NCBI GenBank assembly: GCA_023525975.1
Contig: CM042039.1
Location: forward strand, 12,120,501 to 12,184,500
Direction: 5' to 3'
Length of the DNA: 64,000 nt
From: Smallanthus sonchifolius
Taxonomy: Eukaryota; Streptophyta; Magnoliopsida; Asterales; Asteraceae
Position 1 is the stretch's first letter; each line of letters opens with the position of its first letter. The position numbers were made by a program, and so were the translations under genes. A model generated the notes under the pieces. The model saw only the letters and a program-made list of their open reading frames with translations. It was not told the origin of the DNA and made no database searches. Below are positions 45,269 through 56,149 of the stretch, piece by piece.

Positions 45269-45816
45269 CTAATTATCGTCGCTGCTAGTTCGGCGTTCCC
45301 ACATTCGACGCATTTCATCCATTTGTCGTTGCATTTCAAGCATTTGTTGATTATGCACACGACGTTCTTCATCTCGTTGGGCTTCACGTTGTTGTTGATA
45401 TTGGACTTGTTGTTGAAGTTGAGTTACACGCTCATCCACTTCTTGCCAATGTGGTTGTGGAGGGGGGTTACTGAACAAATCTGGTGTGGGATTACTCACC
45501 ACATGACCGACACCCCGTATATGGCCATGCCGATGACCCAATGCACGCTCCATGCATGCAATCTCATCGACTAGGGGTGTTCAAAACCGGATATCCGAAA
45601 TTTCGGATATCCGAATTTCGGATATCCGAAAATTTCGGATAGTAAATTTTACTATCCGAATCCGTATCCGAATTTTCGGATAATTCGGATTCGGATTTTC
45701 GGATAATTCGGGTTCGGTTTCGGATTCGGATTTTTTTGAACACCCCTATCATCGACAGCAGACGAGTCACCACCAGACTCAGTAGAGGATCTTGTATACT
45801 CCTCTTGGATTCGGTC
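45269..45816 (-). pseudogene. CACTA (Ptta/En/Spm) transposase-like C-terminal exon split by a MITE
   Basis: Minus strand. After an acceptor (gcattaatgcag-like, exon start 45816), 45757-45816 reads DRIQEEYTRSSTESGGDSS then AVDE. It continues across the MITE (45572-45748) and its duplication into IACMERALGHRHGHIRG, a Pro-rich stretch and a Gln/Arg/Met-rich coiled coil (VTQLQQQVQYQQQREAQR, then MLEMQRQMDEMRRMWE), ending at 45269. The coiled-coil tail is typical of the plant CACTA transposase C terminus. Subterminal repeats follow immediately. Excising the MITE and one duplication copy restores the frame, so the exon was probably intact when the MITE inserted. Confidence 0.7.
45572..45748. mobile_element. 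hAT MITE, 177 bp, in the CACTA exon
   Basis: Perfect terminal repeats TAGGGGTGTTCAAAA / TTTTGAACACCCCTA. Exact 8-bp duplication tcatcgac (45564-45571 and 45749-45756). The interior is a series of cggatatccgaa / ttcggat palindromic repeats. Confidence 0.92.
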
Positions 45817-45995
45817 CTGCATTAAACAATGTAATAAACAATCACTTGACTATTTTACTAAAATTCGACAGCATAACTGCTGTAAAATGGATAACCAACC
45901 TGTTAAACTATAAGTTATAAACGACCCTTCACAAATTCCAATCAACCAACACTAATAACAACAAATACTAATAATACTAGTAAAAATATTCAACA

Positions 45996-46200
45996 ATTGG
46001 GCTCGAGTTGGATGTTCTAAGTCTATTAAAGCGTGTTTGAGTCATTTTGACCCCTTTAAAGTTACAGTTGGATGTTATAAGTTTATTAAAGTGTGTTTGG
46101 GTCATTTTGACCCGTTTAAAGTTAAAACTGGATATTTTAAGTCTCTAAAAGTGTGTTTGGGTCATTTTGACCCGTTTTAAGTTAAAGTTGGATGTTCTAA
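45996..46200 (+). repeat. 60-bp tandem repeat, 3.3 copies
   Basis: gttggatgttctaagtcta...gggtcattttgacccgttt repeats with a period of exactly 60 bp (46005, 46065, 46125, 46185). It lies in what would be an intron of the CACTA transposase. Confidence 0.88.
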
Positions 46201-46393
46201 CAACAAAATCATTTGACTTACATAATCTGATGATGCATTCGTGTTGGCCCAGCCGGTCCCTTTTTTATAATGGGTCGATTTAAACACATCAAATTTTTGA
46301 AAGAATGTACATTATGTCAAAAAATGCTTCTTCAGGGCCACCAAGAATAGCTTCTTCAGGTAAATAAAGAATGAGATGAACCATTATGTCAAC

Positions 46394-48215
46394 AAACGCT
46401 CCAACCTCGTTACACTCATGTAAGTCGTGCTACTCTTAAACGAGATTGTATAAATATCTGGATAAAAGCTAAATTAGAAATAATAAAAGAATTTGAAAGT
46501 TTAAAAATCGGTATTAATTTAACTTGTGATGTTTGGTCGGCTCCCCACAACTTGCCGGGTTCTTACCTTTGCGTTACCGCTCATTGGATGAATGCAGAAA
46601 GTTGGCAAATGATATAACGTACTATTGCGTTCGATATGTTTGGATACCCCCACACCGGTGACAATTTATTTTATATTTTATACAAATTATAAGAACTTTT
46701 AAAATATAAAATAAAGTTTTTTCAATATCGTTTGTTAACGCCTCGAATAATACCGTTGCGGTAAACCAACTTATTTTAAAATATAACCCGATTTGTGATG
46801 GTATTTTTTTCCATAGCCGATGTGTTACACATATTATTAAGTTAGTTGTTCAAGATGGTCTTAAACACATTGACGATGTTAGAAATCAATTTAAAAAAAT
46901 GTTGCGTGACATTTTTCATACAAGTAAAAAAAAGATATCATCGATATATAAAATTTTGTAAAGACGGGCAAACCGAATGTTTAGGTCCAAATTGGGACGT
47001 TTCAACACGTTGGAACTCAACGTGTAACAATTTCAAAAAAGCCATTCAACAAAAACAAAGTTTGCAAATGTTTCCTGACCAACTAGCAAGGCAAAATAAA
47101 GTAACAAAATTTTCGACATCGGGTTGGGGTATCATTGAAGGTGTAACCGATATGCTCCATATTTTTAAAACCGTTAAAACTTATTTATCGAGAGTTTACT
47201 ATCCCACAAGCCCTTTGGTTTTAAATCAACTCTTTGTAATGGTTAAAAAATTAAACGAATATTCCTTGCGAGGTGACATATTTAAAGAAATGATACCGCC
47301 AATGAAAGAGAAATTTAAAAAATATTTTAAAGAAATGCCTTTGATTATTACTTGCGTCGCCGCCTTAAACCCGTGCTTAAATGTTTCGGATGTTGAAACA
47401 TTAATTGAAAAAATAATTTACGGTTTGGATTTATACGAAGAAGACGTATTTTTAACGGATAGAACAAAAACTATTTTTACTCAAAATTTGTCAACTTTAT
47501 TTAGTGTTTATGTTGAAAAATGGTACAACATCTACCGTTCACGAGTAATTCAGAAATGCTACATCATCAAGTGCAAGTGGCAGTCGGAGGAGTTCAATGT
47601 TAAACTTATTTAATACTATAGTTAATGAAAATAGTAAACGTCAACGGGGTAATACCCCAAGTAGCGAATTGGGTAGATATATCGGTTCAGATTTTTTAAC
47701 CGGAATGAATGCTCATGATTTTGAGACATTTGATATCTTGGCTTGGTGGAAAGGGAAGGAATACCAATTTCCCGACCTATCCGCTATGGCCCATGATCTA
47801 CTAACCGTCCAAGCTTTTACGGTAGTTTCGGAATCTGCATTTTGTGTTAGTGGTAGGGTTGTTTCTGTACGAAGAACAAGACTAACTTCGGAATCGGTGG
47901 AAACTTGCCTTTGCTTAAAAGATTACTTGGACGCCGCGGAAAGAATATAACATATATTTTCCCTTAAAGGCGAAATCGAAGTCGAAGGAGAGATATACGA
48001 GGACGAGGTGGAAGGAGGATTGATTGAAGCAAATCGACGAAGAGAGCTTACGAGAGAGTTCGGGATCCGACTAGTACCGACTACCCGGATTTTCAATGTA
48101 TCGACAAAGAAGACTTTTGTTTTAATGTACTTTCAATTTGTAAACTTTTAATTATTTGTTTTGTAATTTCTAAACTTTATCTTGTATGTTTTGTAATTTT
48201 TAAATTAAGTTAATA
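46394..48215 (+). pseudogene. hAT transposase fragment (RICESLEEPER-like), lacking the N terminus
   Basis: Closely matches 61119-62945 of the complete hAT below. It starts abruptly at caacaaacgctccaacctcg and lacks the BED finger. Stops and shifts occur at about 46616 (TAA), around 46680-46850, near 47530 (shift inside VEKWYN) and at 47950. Recognisable parts: CDVWSAPHNLPGSY, GPNWDVSTRWNSTCN, GWGIIEGVTDMLHIFK, and the C-terminal dimerisation region SELGRYIGSDFLTGMN...ILAWWKGKEYQFP...SESAFCVSGRVVS. It is non-functional. Confidence 0.8.
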
Positions 48216-48344
48216 TATTAAAATGCATTTTTAAGTTACTAAACCATTTTATTGAAATACAACATCAAGACCAACTTAAATTAAACGTTACTAAAACATT
48301 TTATTGAAATACAACATGCATTACCAATTAATTAAAGTTGTATT

Positions 48345-48875
48345 GGACTATTTACTAAAAAAGATCCACACAGCTTGCAACGAGCCTTGTTCGGTCCGCT
48401 TGACATCTGACACAAATCAAAATAATGCCAAACACTTGGCTTTCGTGTGGTTGGAATAACTCTTACAACCGTTGAAGATGTACCGGCGTTTTCGACCATT
48501 TTCGAGATCGTCTTTTGCTAAAGAAGTAGAAATGAGAGTAGAAAATTGTGTGGTTCAACCCATACAACCAATAAGTATTTATATACAAATTTATGGGGTT
48601 AAAAATACACAAAAATAAAAAAAAAACAGCCAAATAACTGCTCTAACGGCTAATTTAATAAAAAACTAACGGCTTTTTTTTTTTTTTATAAAAACGAGGG
48701 TTTGGTGGCAACCCGGTCCAATCCGGTTTGATAGGGTTGTGTTCGATGTTACTTGAACCCGGGTCGTGACCCGATCCGGTTCGTCCCCCAACCCGGTTCA
48801 ACCGGGTTTTGCTAAGCTCGACCCGGTTTTAAAACCGGACCGGTTTGGATTTTGGACCCGGTTTAGACACCTCTA
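48345..48875 (-). pseudogene. inverted hAT 5' end with BED-finger start of a transposase
   Basis: On the minus strand: TIR TAGAGGTGTCTAAACCGGG from 48875, 'accggttttaaaaccgg'-type subterminal repeats, a TATA-like tatataaatac, then ATG near 48503. The ATG opens MVENAGTSSTVVRVIPTTRK, FDLCQMSSGPNKARC and KLCGSF before a stop. It is the homologue of the 60302-60960 part of the complete hAT. It lies head-on to the plus-strand C-terminal fragment at 46394-48215. 48240-48340 between them holds two direct copies of cattttattgaaatacaaca. Confidence 0.7.
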
Positions 48876-48883
48876 CTTTTAAC

Positions 48884-49207
48884 CCTATGTAAATATCCAT
48901 GTTTCAAGTTTTGTGTCTCCCAAGCCCACTAGTTAGTTCAAATGGATCATATTCCTCCTCTTGATTGTTTTTTCCCGCGTAATACATATCGTCAAAAATC
49001 GTAGAAACGCATACCGATACTCGTTCCGATAATACAAAAACCAGTAATGATGTTATTTTTTGCTCGTCGAAAGCATAAAAGACAATACCAACACCGGCTC
49101 CGATAATACCAATATCGGCAACGGTGTCATAACTTGGCGTCCGCTAGCCTATAATATAAAATAAAAACTCTATTTAACTTCGTTTTAAAAAAAGCCAATA
49201 CCAATAC
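48884..49207. other. unassigned sequence
   Basis: Contains several 'ccgataata' motifs (about 49010-49120) of unknown origin. No gene. Confidence 0.35.
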
Positions 49208-50302
49208 TGTGACAACCCTAAGATTAGGGCCAATTCCTTCTAATAGTAAATACACCATAAACAAGCTTGACCCATTAACGGCCCCGTTGTAGGCCCAATA
49301 GATGAACTTGATATGTGGATTTGCTTGACGGATCCCGGAGTGATTCGAGATGACATATTATTAATATCTAATGTATATATAATCTCCAGGCGTACGGTTA
49401 AATAAATTAACGCACTTGTAGTCATTAACCGACACGCGACACGATCTTTACTTACTAATATTAAATATTAACAAAAATTATTAATACTCACCCGAATGAC
49501 TATTTAGAAATATACATGCGAGTTATACGTACTTGAACGTAGGATATAACGGATGCGCGACTGCGACAAATACCGGTGTACACCTCAGCGGGTTTTGCTA
49601 GATCCGGTATAACTAAATAATATAAACATGTATTTATTTTATATCTATTGTATTAAAATAATATATTAATATTATTATTATTTAGTACGCCATAACTAAT
49701 TTCGGAACGCGACACGTTTTACCCGGAGTGGACGCGTGTAAACACGCGGTACAGAACGATACCGGCTACTTTAGGAATAGCATAATAAAATATATAATTA
49801 CTTATTATTATGGTAATAATATTATTGTTATTAAATAATACAAATTAACGGAGCGTGAGACGTTGGTTTAGGCAAGCGCGTATGAGACACGTGGCGTCGA
49901 CGCATACCGGTTTAGACAACAGTCGTAACGGGAATTTCTCGAAATAAATATTTAAATTATGTTTATTACCGTGTCATATTATTATAAGAATTATAGAATA
50001 AAAATTCGAATTTAATTTAAAAGGTGGAGGCTCAAGTGAACACACGATACGATGGAAGCCAGTCTAAAATACACTCGTTTTAGCCTAGTCTTACCAACAA
50101 ACATATTAATTATTATTTTTATATAAAACAAAATCCATAAAAGATGCGTACAATTCTTATCCTAATATTTCGAATCATATCTTGTATCTTTCTTCCCCAA
50201 AAATCCATCAGATCTCCTATTTCTATTTCAAATCCTCATTTTCTCTCATTATAATTATCAAGAACACATTTCTTTTTCATACTAGTTTCAAAACCAACAC
50301 AA

Positions 50303-50435
50303 CGGGGTCTAAACGGGAGCAGCCTCTCTATCCTTTGGGATAGGGGTAAGGTTTGCTCTCATCACACCCTCCCCAGACCCTACTAATAGCGTTAGCTATG
50401 TGTGGGATTATACTGGGTACGTTTGGTTTGGTTTG
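50303..50435 (+). mobile_element. Au-type SINE 3' part with 18-bp target-site duplication
   Basis: Contains the Au-SINE core: gagcagcctctctatcc, gggataggggtaaggtttg, accctccccagaccctac, gggattatactgggta, and a (GTTTG)n-like tail. gtttcaaaaccaacacaa occurs exactly at 50285-50302 and 50436-50453. The tRNA-like head is missing, so it inserted 5'-truncated. Confidence 0.85.
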
Positions 50436-50454
50436 GTTTCAAAACCAACACAAA

Positions 50455-51125
50455 CACCAGAGAGAGAGCACGAGAAAGAGAGAGAGAGAGCACGAGAAAG
50501 AGAGAAGAGGGTGAGAGACCACCGGCCACCACCTCCGGTGGGTCTAACGGCGGGCACCGACAGCAAGAACGACGGCGATGGCGGCCTTGCAGTGGCCGAT
50601 GGCCGTTCTGGGCAGTAGAGGAGGAGCCGGCAGCCACTTTATGGCGGCTTCATGATGGCGGACGAGTGGCGTGGTAGTAGCGACGAGTTTGTGGTTTTAA
50701 AGAGACAACACTGTTCCAGTGGAGAATAGGCTGTAGCAGACCCGATGAGGGGGATTAGGGTTCCGGTGAACCCTCATACTTCCGGCGAAACCCAGGCGGC
50801 TCCCTGTCCTTCAAACGGCGGCCACACCCGACTTTCCGGCAGGGGAAAGCAGCGGCGGCTCAGCCGCATTTCAGGCTGCGACGACGGGTGGAGTCAGCGG
50901 CAGTCCGTTTCTCCGACTGTCCCCGTTCCTCCGGCAAGGCTGTCTCCGACAGCAATCACGGTCCAGAAAGTGACGACGGCAGAAAGAGAGGTGGCCAGCC
51001 CCCTCCACGACCTCCTCCGGCGGTGGTGACGGGCTGATGGTTCAAGCAGATCGGCGGAGAAGGCAGAGGCGAAGGTTAAACCCATTTTTCCGACGAGGAC
51101 AGCTGGGGTTCCGCAACCCTCGTTA
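50455..51125. other. GC-rich, gene-like island
   Basis: Begins with a (GA)n-rich run (50455-50510). The following sequence is much richer in G+C than its surroundings (ccggccaccacctccggtgg, cagcggcggctcagccgc). Open frames exist on both strands (for example 50745-51029 plus, 50894-51253 minus), but none shows a domain, codon bias or splice context that I would call a gene. Possibly captured host sequence or LTR leader. Confidence 0.35.
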
Positions 51126-52078
51126 CTCCGGGGAAGTCCATATGCCTGGTGAGTCCTTTCCCCTTCTCGCTTCATTCCAGGTATAAACCCACACACGTTT
51201 GACATTTGTTCTCCATTTAAGTTTCCGTTGAGGTTTCCGGTTAAGCGAATCATTGAATTCGTGGCCGGGTTTCATTCCCGAGTATAAAATACTTGATTTT
51301 TGGACAGGAAACGACATCCCGAACCTCGGTCAAACTTGGTCAACCGTGGTCAAACGTGATCAATGCGTGAACCGTGAGAGTTAGAACGTGTCGGCTCGTA
51401 AACGAGACACCCGAAAGGTATAAAACACATGCTAATGTGAATATATTTCATTATGCGGAAGTTAAGCATGTGTATGCGGTTAAATACGTTGAGCTTTAAA
51501 AGATTCGTTAACAACAAATAAATATTAATGTCACAATAAATATTAACGAGTCATATAAACGGGCGTTTGGTGAATGAGATCCGTACAAATTAAAAGTATG
51601 AATTATTAGTCGATAATTATAAACGTGAACGTGTCACCGGTAAAGATGGAACTTTAGTACGATTAACGATCGTCACGAATGAATAAATAGATACTAATGT
51701 AATGAATAAATATTTGCATTACTATAGTTATATATACACAAATAATTATTATTATTTTGGTCGTATAAATACTTGCAAAATGTTCGTAACATTCGAACAG
51801 TTGATGGTTATATTTGGAACGAATTGAATAACAAGTATATTTTTATAAATATATAATGGTTAGATTCACTTGGATAATTAAAATAGTTTATACAAAATAA
51901 ATACGTTTAAATTATGATTTTAACTCTAGATAATTTTATATATATATATATATATATATGGACATTCGGTAAATTTTCGAATAACGTTTAAATGTATGAC
52001 CCGACTGACAAAACGAGGATTTGTCGATCAACAAGGAGTGAATACAATTATATTTTTCATAAATATAAACATATGATG

Positions 52079-52083
<5 letters not shown>

Positions 52084-52150
<67 letters not shown>
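52084..52150. repeat. (TA)n microsatellite, about 67 bp
   Basis: Uninterrupted ta units; shorter ones at 51940-51958 and 52486-52510. Confidence 0.95.
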
Positions 52151-52154
<4 letters not shown>

Positions 52155-53479
52155 CATGTAAATAACCATGTCTTTTAAAATCAAACGATTGTTATGTAAC
52201 ACGATGTATAGAATCGAATATATATACATGCATATTTTTATGCACAAATATAAAAGGTATATATATGTTTATATCATTAAGATTATTGTTTATGAGACAC
52301 GGACGATGGGAAACCTAAACGATTATGTTTCGAATAAATATGAAAACTTAAATCTTTATAACTTGAACAAATATTATGTTAAATATATGTATAATTGTAT
52401 TCATATACAAATGTATATTTTACATAAACTCATACGTTTATTACAAAATAGAATACTCGTATAATATATTGTTAGTTTTTGAAAATATATATATAGATAT
52501 ATTTATATATATTTAATACCATTGTGCGGGGCAAGGCATATATTATGTATTTTCCTAAGACTAGTTAAACTATGATTGTGTCTTGGCATAAATAAATGTG
52601 TACAAGAAATTCTATTATACGTATCCAAATACACAAAGACAAACCAAAGCTACCCAAAGTATAACTACAACTAAAGAATGACTATCAAATAGTCACTACA
52701 CTTTAACGAATCAGTCAAGCTCAACCGCACGCATAATAGCTCAACACGAGTTAGATTCGCTTTACAATATTAAGGTTAGTCTATGAAGCTCATTAAGTAC
52801 CTACAGGTATCGTATGACTCAAGTAGGACATAGACCCGCTACCATAGTATTACATGGGCATTCGTTCCCGTGGTTACATGAAGGACGTGATCGTTCCTAA
52901 CACATTACCAGGTGAGTTTCACGACCCCCTTTTAGCTTTTTAATGTTTTGTAAACATCGAGGGAGAAACATGCTTATACGACATATTTGAAAGAATGAAA
53001 CATATTTGTTTACACTCTGGATAAAATAAACATTTTGGTTTAACTCCTTGTGAGTTTCACGGCCCTTTTTTACTGTTTTCTATTTTGGGGGAAAAACATG
53101 TTAATTTCAAATGGTGTGATAACTAGAAAACGAGAAACAAGCATCTGATTCCCTTGTGAGCATGAGTTAACACTAAAAGGTCCTCGGTATTTCGAACTAT
53201 AACCATTAGCTATGGACTTAGCCGTAGATCGATATGAATAGTACTATTCGGGTTGACACCCCCAATCATGGTTAGTCGCGCTAACCCGACCAACAGGGTC
53301 AAATGATTGCATATTAGGTCTTGTTGTTCTCATTGTTTAAAGGTACAATGGGCTGGGCCAAAATTCGAGAATTCGTTAAAGGTTTGGTTATAGGCTTGTG
53401 CATCACATAATTCGTAAGTGCTAGCTAGACTTCGATGAATCAACCGCTAACTTGTTTTGTTTATCATATGCATAAAGTA

Positions 53480-53677
53480 AATTTCGAGCAAATGATTTCG
53501 CCAATGGTATACGTACCAATGGTTTTGTCAGTCAATTTCGAGAAACGGGTTTTGCCATTGGTATACGTATCAATGGTCTTGACAGTGAATTTCGAGCAAA
53601 TGATTTTGCCAATAGTATCCGTACAAACAGTTTTGTCAATCAATTTCGTGCAAATGGTTTTCGTACAAACATGTTAA
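53480..53677 (+). repeat. 54-bp tandem repeat, 3.6 copies, in an open frame
   Basis: aatttcg(a/t)g recurs at 53480, 53534, 53588 and 53642, period exactly 54 bp. The plus-strand frame 53435-53677 stays open across all copies, giving an 18-residue repeat beginning VNFEQMISPMVYVP. Copies differ by several substitutions and yet no stop appears. Start and context give no other support for a gene. Confidence 0.6.
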
Positions 53678-53690
53678 AAACGTATATTAT

Positions 53691-54289
53691 ACAAAGTGTG
53701 AGGATGAAAAGAGAAAATGGACACAAATTAAAAAAAAAAAAAATTGAAGTTACTATTCAATTGCTAATGTTTTTCAATAAGAGGAGAATAATGCAATTAA
53801 TGTTACATTCAGATAAGTTTGCATTTTAATGACTTGATGGGTTTAGGAATTATGAAATGAGAATTTTGAAGAGGCGAATCGTGCATTTAAAAGCCAAAAT
53901 CTTTAAAAGACATTTTTATAACTTCAAGATGAAACAGTTTTGATTGATCTGCCTACTTGAAGCAAATATTCTATATTTCTATTATGTTAATATCTGGTGA
54001 ATAATTCTGCCATTTGATTTGGTTTAGATATCTCCCCTTTTGTAAGAACAGGGCATCTCTTTTACCTTCCATGCACTAAACTATCATCAAGCATTGTTTT
54101 TCAGTTTTGTTTCTATGATTCGCCAGGTGCTTTCTGCTGCATTACCTGTTGGTTTTGATTTATTTCATGCAATGCATTTTCTTTATTTCTCAAACGTCAA
54201 TTAAGCAAAGTAAACAAAATATGGTCAGATTTGATCCTCATAATTTACAATATGTGTGTGAATGTTGACTTGTTATATTACATACTAAT
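53691..54289. other. AT-rich sequence, no gene recognised
   Basis: No frame, repeat or terminal structure supported. Confidence 0.35.
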
Positions 54290-54687
54290 GGGGGAGTTTC
54301 AAGTAAAAAGTAGTTTTTCGCTAAAAAATCTAAGAAATGACAAAAAAACTAAGAAACGATATCAAACGAACTCCGATTGAGCTCATTTCAGCGGCGTTGG
54401 AACCGTCTTGTCAAACTCTACCATCTTAGCTTTAGGGTTTAGCTTTTAAGGTTTAGATTTTACGTTTGAATTTTAAGGTTTTAGCCTTAGGGTTTAGCTT
54501 TTAGGGTTTAGATTTTATGTTTTAGGGTTTAGGTTTTTGGGTCCGGATTAGGGTTCGATGAGACGGTTCCAACGCCGCTAGAATGAGCTCAATCGGAGTT
54601 TGTTTGACCCACTTCTCAACGTTTTTTAACGAAAAACCACTTCTTAACGTTTTTTAACGAAAAACCACTTCTTAGTGGAACATTCCC
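54290..54687. mobile_element. long-TIR MITE with telomere-like core, 398 bp
   Basis: The left arm (GGGGGAGTTTCAAGTAAAAAG, then aactccgattgagctcattt and gcggcgttggaaccgtc) is matched by the inverted right arm to about 150 bp. Flanking nonamers catactaat and tgtactaat agree at 7 of 9. The core (54425-54545) is degenerate tttagggttta/tttaggtttt repeats. The start resembles the 7583 element (GGGGAGGTTCAAATAAAAAG). Confidence 0.7.
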
Positions 54688-55094
54688 TGTACTAATTGAT
54701 CAATGAGATCTTGCCAGATTCTTGCATTCTTGAACTTAATTCACTTTAATCCAGGTTCTTAATTTGGTTCATAAAATCTTTCTTTTACACTTGATTCTTT
54801 TGAGGTGTGTTCGTATGTCCCTTCCCTCTTTTCTCCTTTAGTAAGACATTCAATTTGAATCTTCTACCCGTCCTTACCCGAGCCTATCCTGGCCTGTTAC
54901 CCAACCTGACCCGCCACACCCGTTTTGTTAGGTATAATGAAAATGGAATGTATATATGCGTTTTCTTTGCTCACCCCTAACTAGTAGCAAAATCCTCCAT
55001 GAATCACAAATATTGGTTTGGTTTATTTTTGGTTTATATTTGTTAGGAAAATGGAATGTATATATGCGTTCTCCTTGTACATTCTACTATGTTA

Positions 55095-55508
55095 GGAAAA
55101 TATTCTTCAGCATAAAAAGGATAAATCCAATTTTGAAGGAACCACCATTGATACTGCTATGAAACACAAGTTTGAGAAAGAAGCCATAAAAAGTGTTTGT
55201 GGAAGATGGAAAACAAGACAACGAAAAACAAGACAATCAGGATGGGAGATAGGTGTTGGGCCTGTGTTGAGGAAAAAAGAAAATTGGATGAAATCGACAA
55301 CCGAAGCATCTCAGCGGGATTCAAGTGAGACCGGTGAAGATTTGAGAAATCAGTTATTGCACTCTAGGACAAACTCAAACAGAGTGACGAGAAAATGGAA
55401 AAGATGTTAGAGTTCATAAATACAAAGTTTCCAGAATTCGAGAGCACAACCTCCACCACACTTGCGAGAGATGCTTTAGATGATCCAGTTAGTGATAGTG
55501 ACAGCTAG
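55095..55508 (+). pseudogene. CACTA-associated transposase-like 3' exon
   Basis: After an acceptor-like tgttag the frame reads ENILQHKKDKSNFEGTTIDT, AMKHKFEKEAIKSV and GWEIGVGPVLRKKENW. A shift near 55395 is followed by EKMLEFINTKFPEFESTTST and a DSDS end at 55508. Composition (charged, coiled-coil, short acidic tail), and CACTA-like subterminal repeats and a terminus 240-420 bp downstream, fit a CACTA transposase or accessory protein. I cannot place a named domain. Confidence 0.45.
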
Positions 55509-55739
55509 AACTAGGACGTTAGTGTAGACGTTTATTACATTTTTTGATGTCTAATACTCTTTTTAACTTTAGAATTGATGAAGGGGTATTATTTTTAACT
55601 TGGTTATTGCTATGATATTAATGCTTGATAGATTTTGGGAAATCAAGAAACATATTTATAAATGATATTACTGTTTAGTGACTAAAATTTAATATATAAA
55701 ACTATAAATCAACTATATAACACCTGCATTGGGACTGCT

Positions 55740-55928
55740 TTTCAGTCCTTAAGAATATTTGTTACTGATTTTGAATACATGTTCCGGACTGACTTAAATT
55801 GTATTGGAAGCTAATTTTTAGTTGCTATCGGAGACTGGCGAAATCAGTCCCTAATAACCATTAAGTACTAATACGTGAGTATCAGAGACTAAATTTTTAG
55901 TCCCAAATACCCTTCTATTTTGTAATGT
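55740..55928 (+). mobile_element. CACTA subterminal repeats and 3' terminus
   Basis: Short motifs cagtccttaag, cagtccctaataacc and gagactaaatttttagtccc lead to tattttgtaatg. On the other strand this reads CATTACAAAATAGAAGGG, a one-base variant of the CACTA terminus. Confidence 0.5.
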
Positions 55929-56149
55929 TCATATGAACATGCATCCATGTAAAAACCATTTTTATGAATGTTTAACAAAAACTAACCATGGATTCTTGAA
56001 TAAAATGAGTTTTATAACAAAAATGGTACATGTTGGTGGATTTGGACTCGGGTTTTGTTCTTAGGCTTGGTTTCCATAAAAGGAAACTTTATTGTATGAG
56101 CATATATGATTGAAACACCTTACTTATTCCTTATTTTATCATATAAGTT

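Larger units (their letters stand above)
49208..53690 (+). mobile_element. gypsy LTR-like region
   Basis: Begins with TGTGACAACCCTAAGATTAG, a typical LTR start of plant Ty3/gypsy elements. Further on it has LTR-like tracts (52730-53340) but no identified internal domains, PBS or second copy. The right boundary is not defined. It hosts an Au-type SINE, a GC-rich island, a long TA repeat and a 54-bp tandem repeat. Treat as probable LTR-derived sequence. Confidence 0.35.

Noticed and set aside
51936..52247. Tyr/Ile repeat protein on the minus strand
   Set aside because: Translation of a (TA)n microsatellite.
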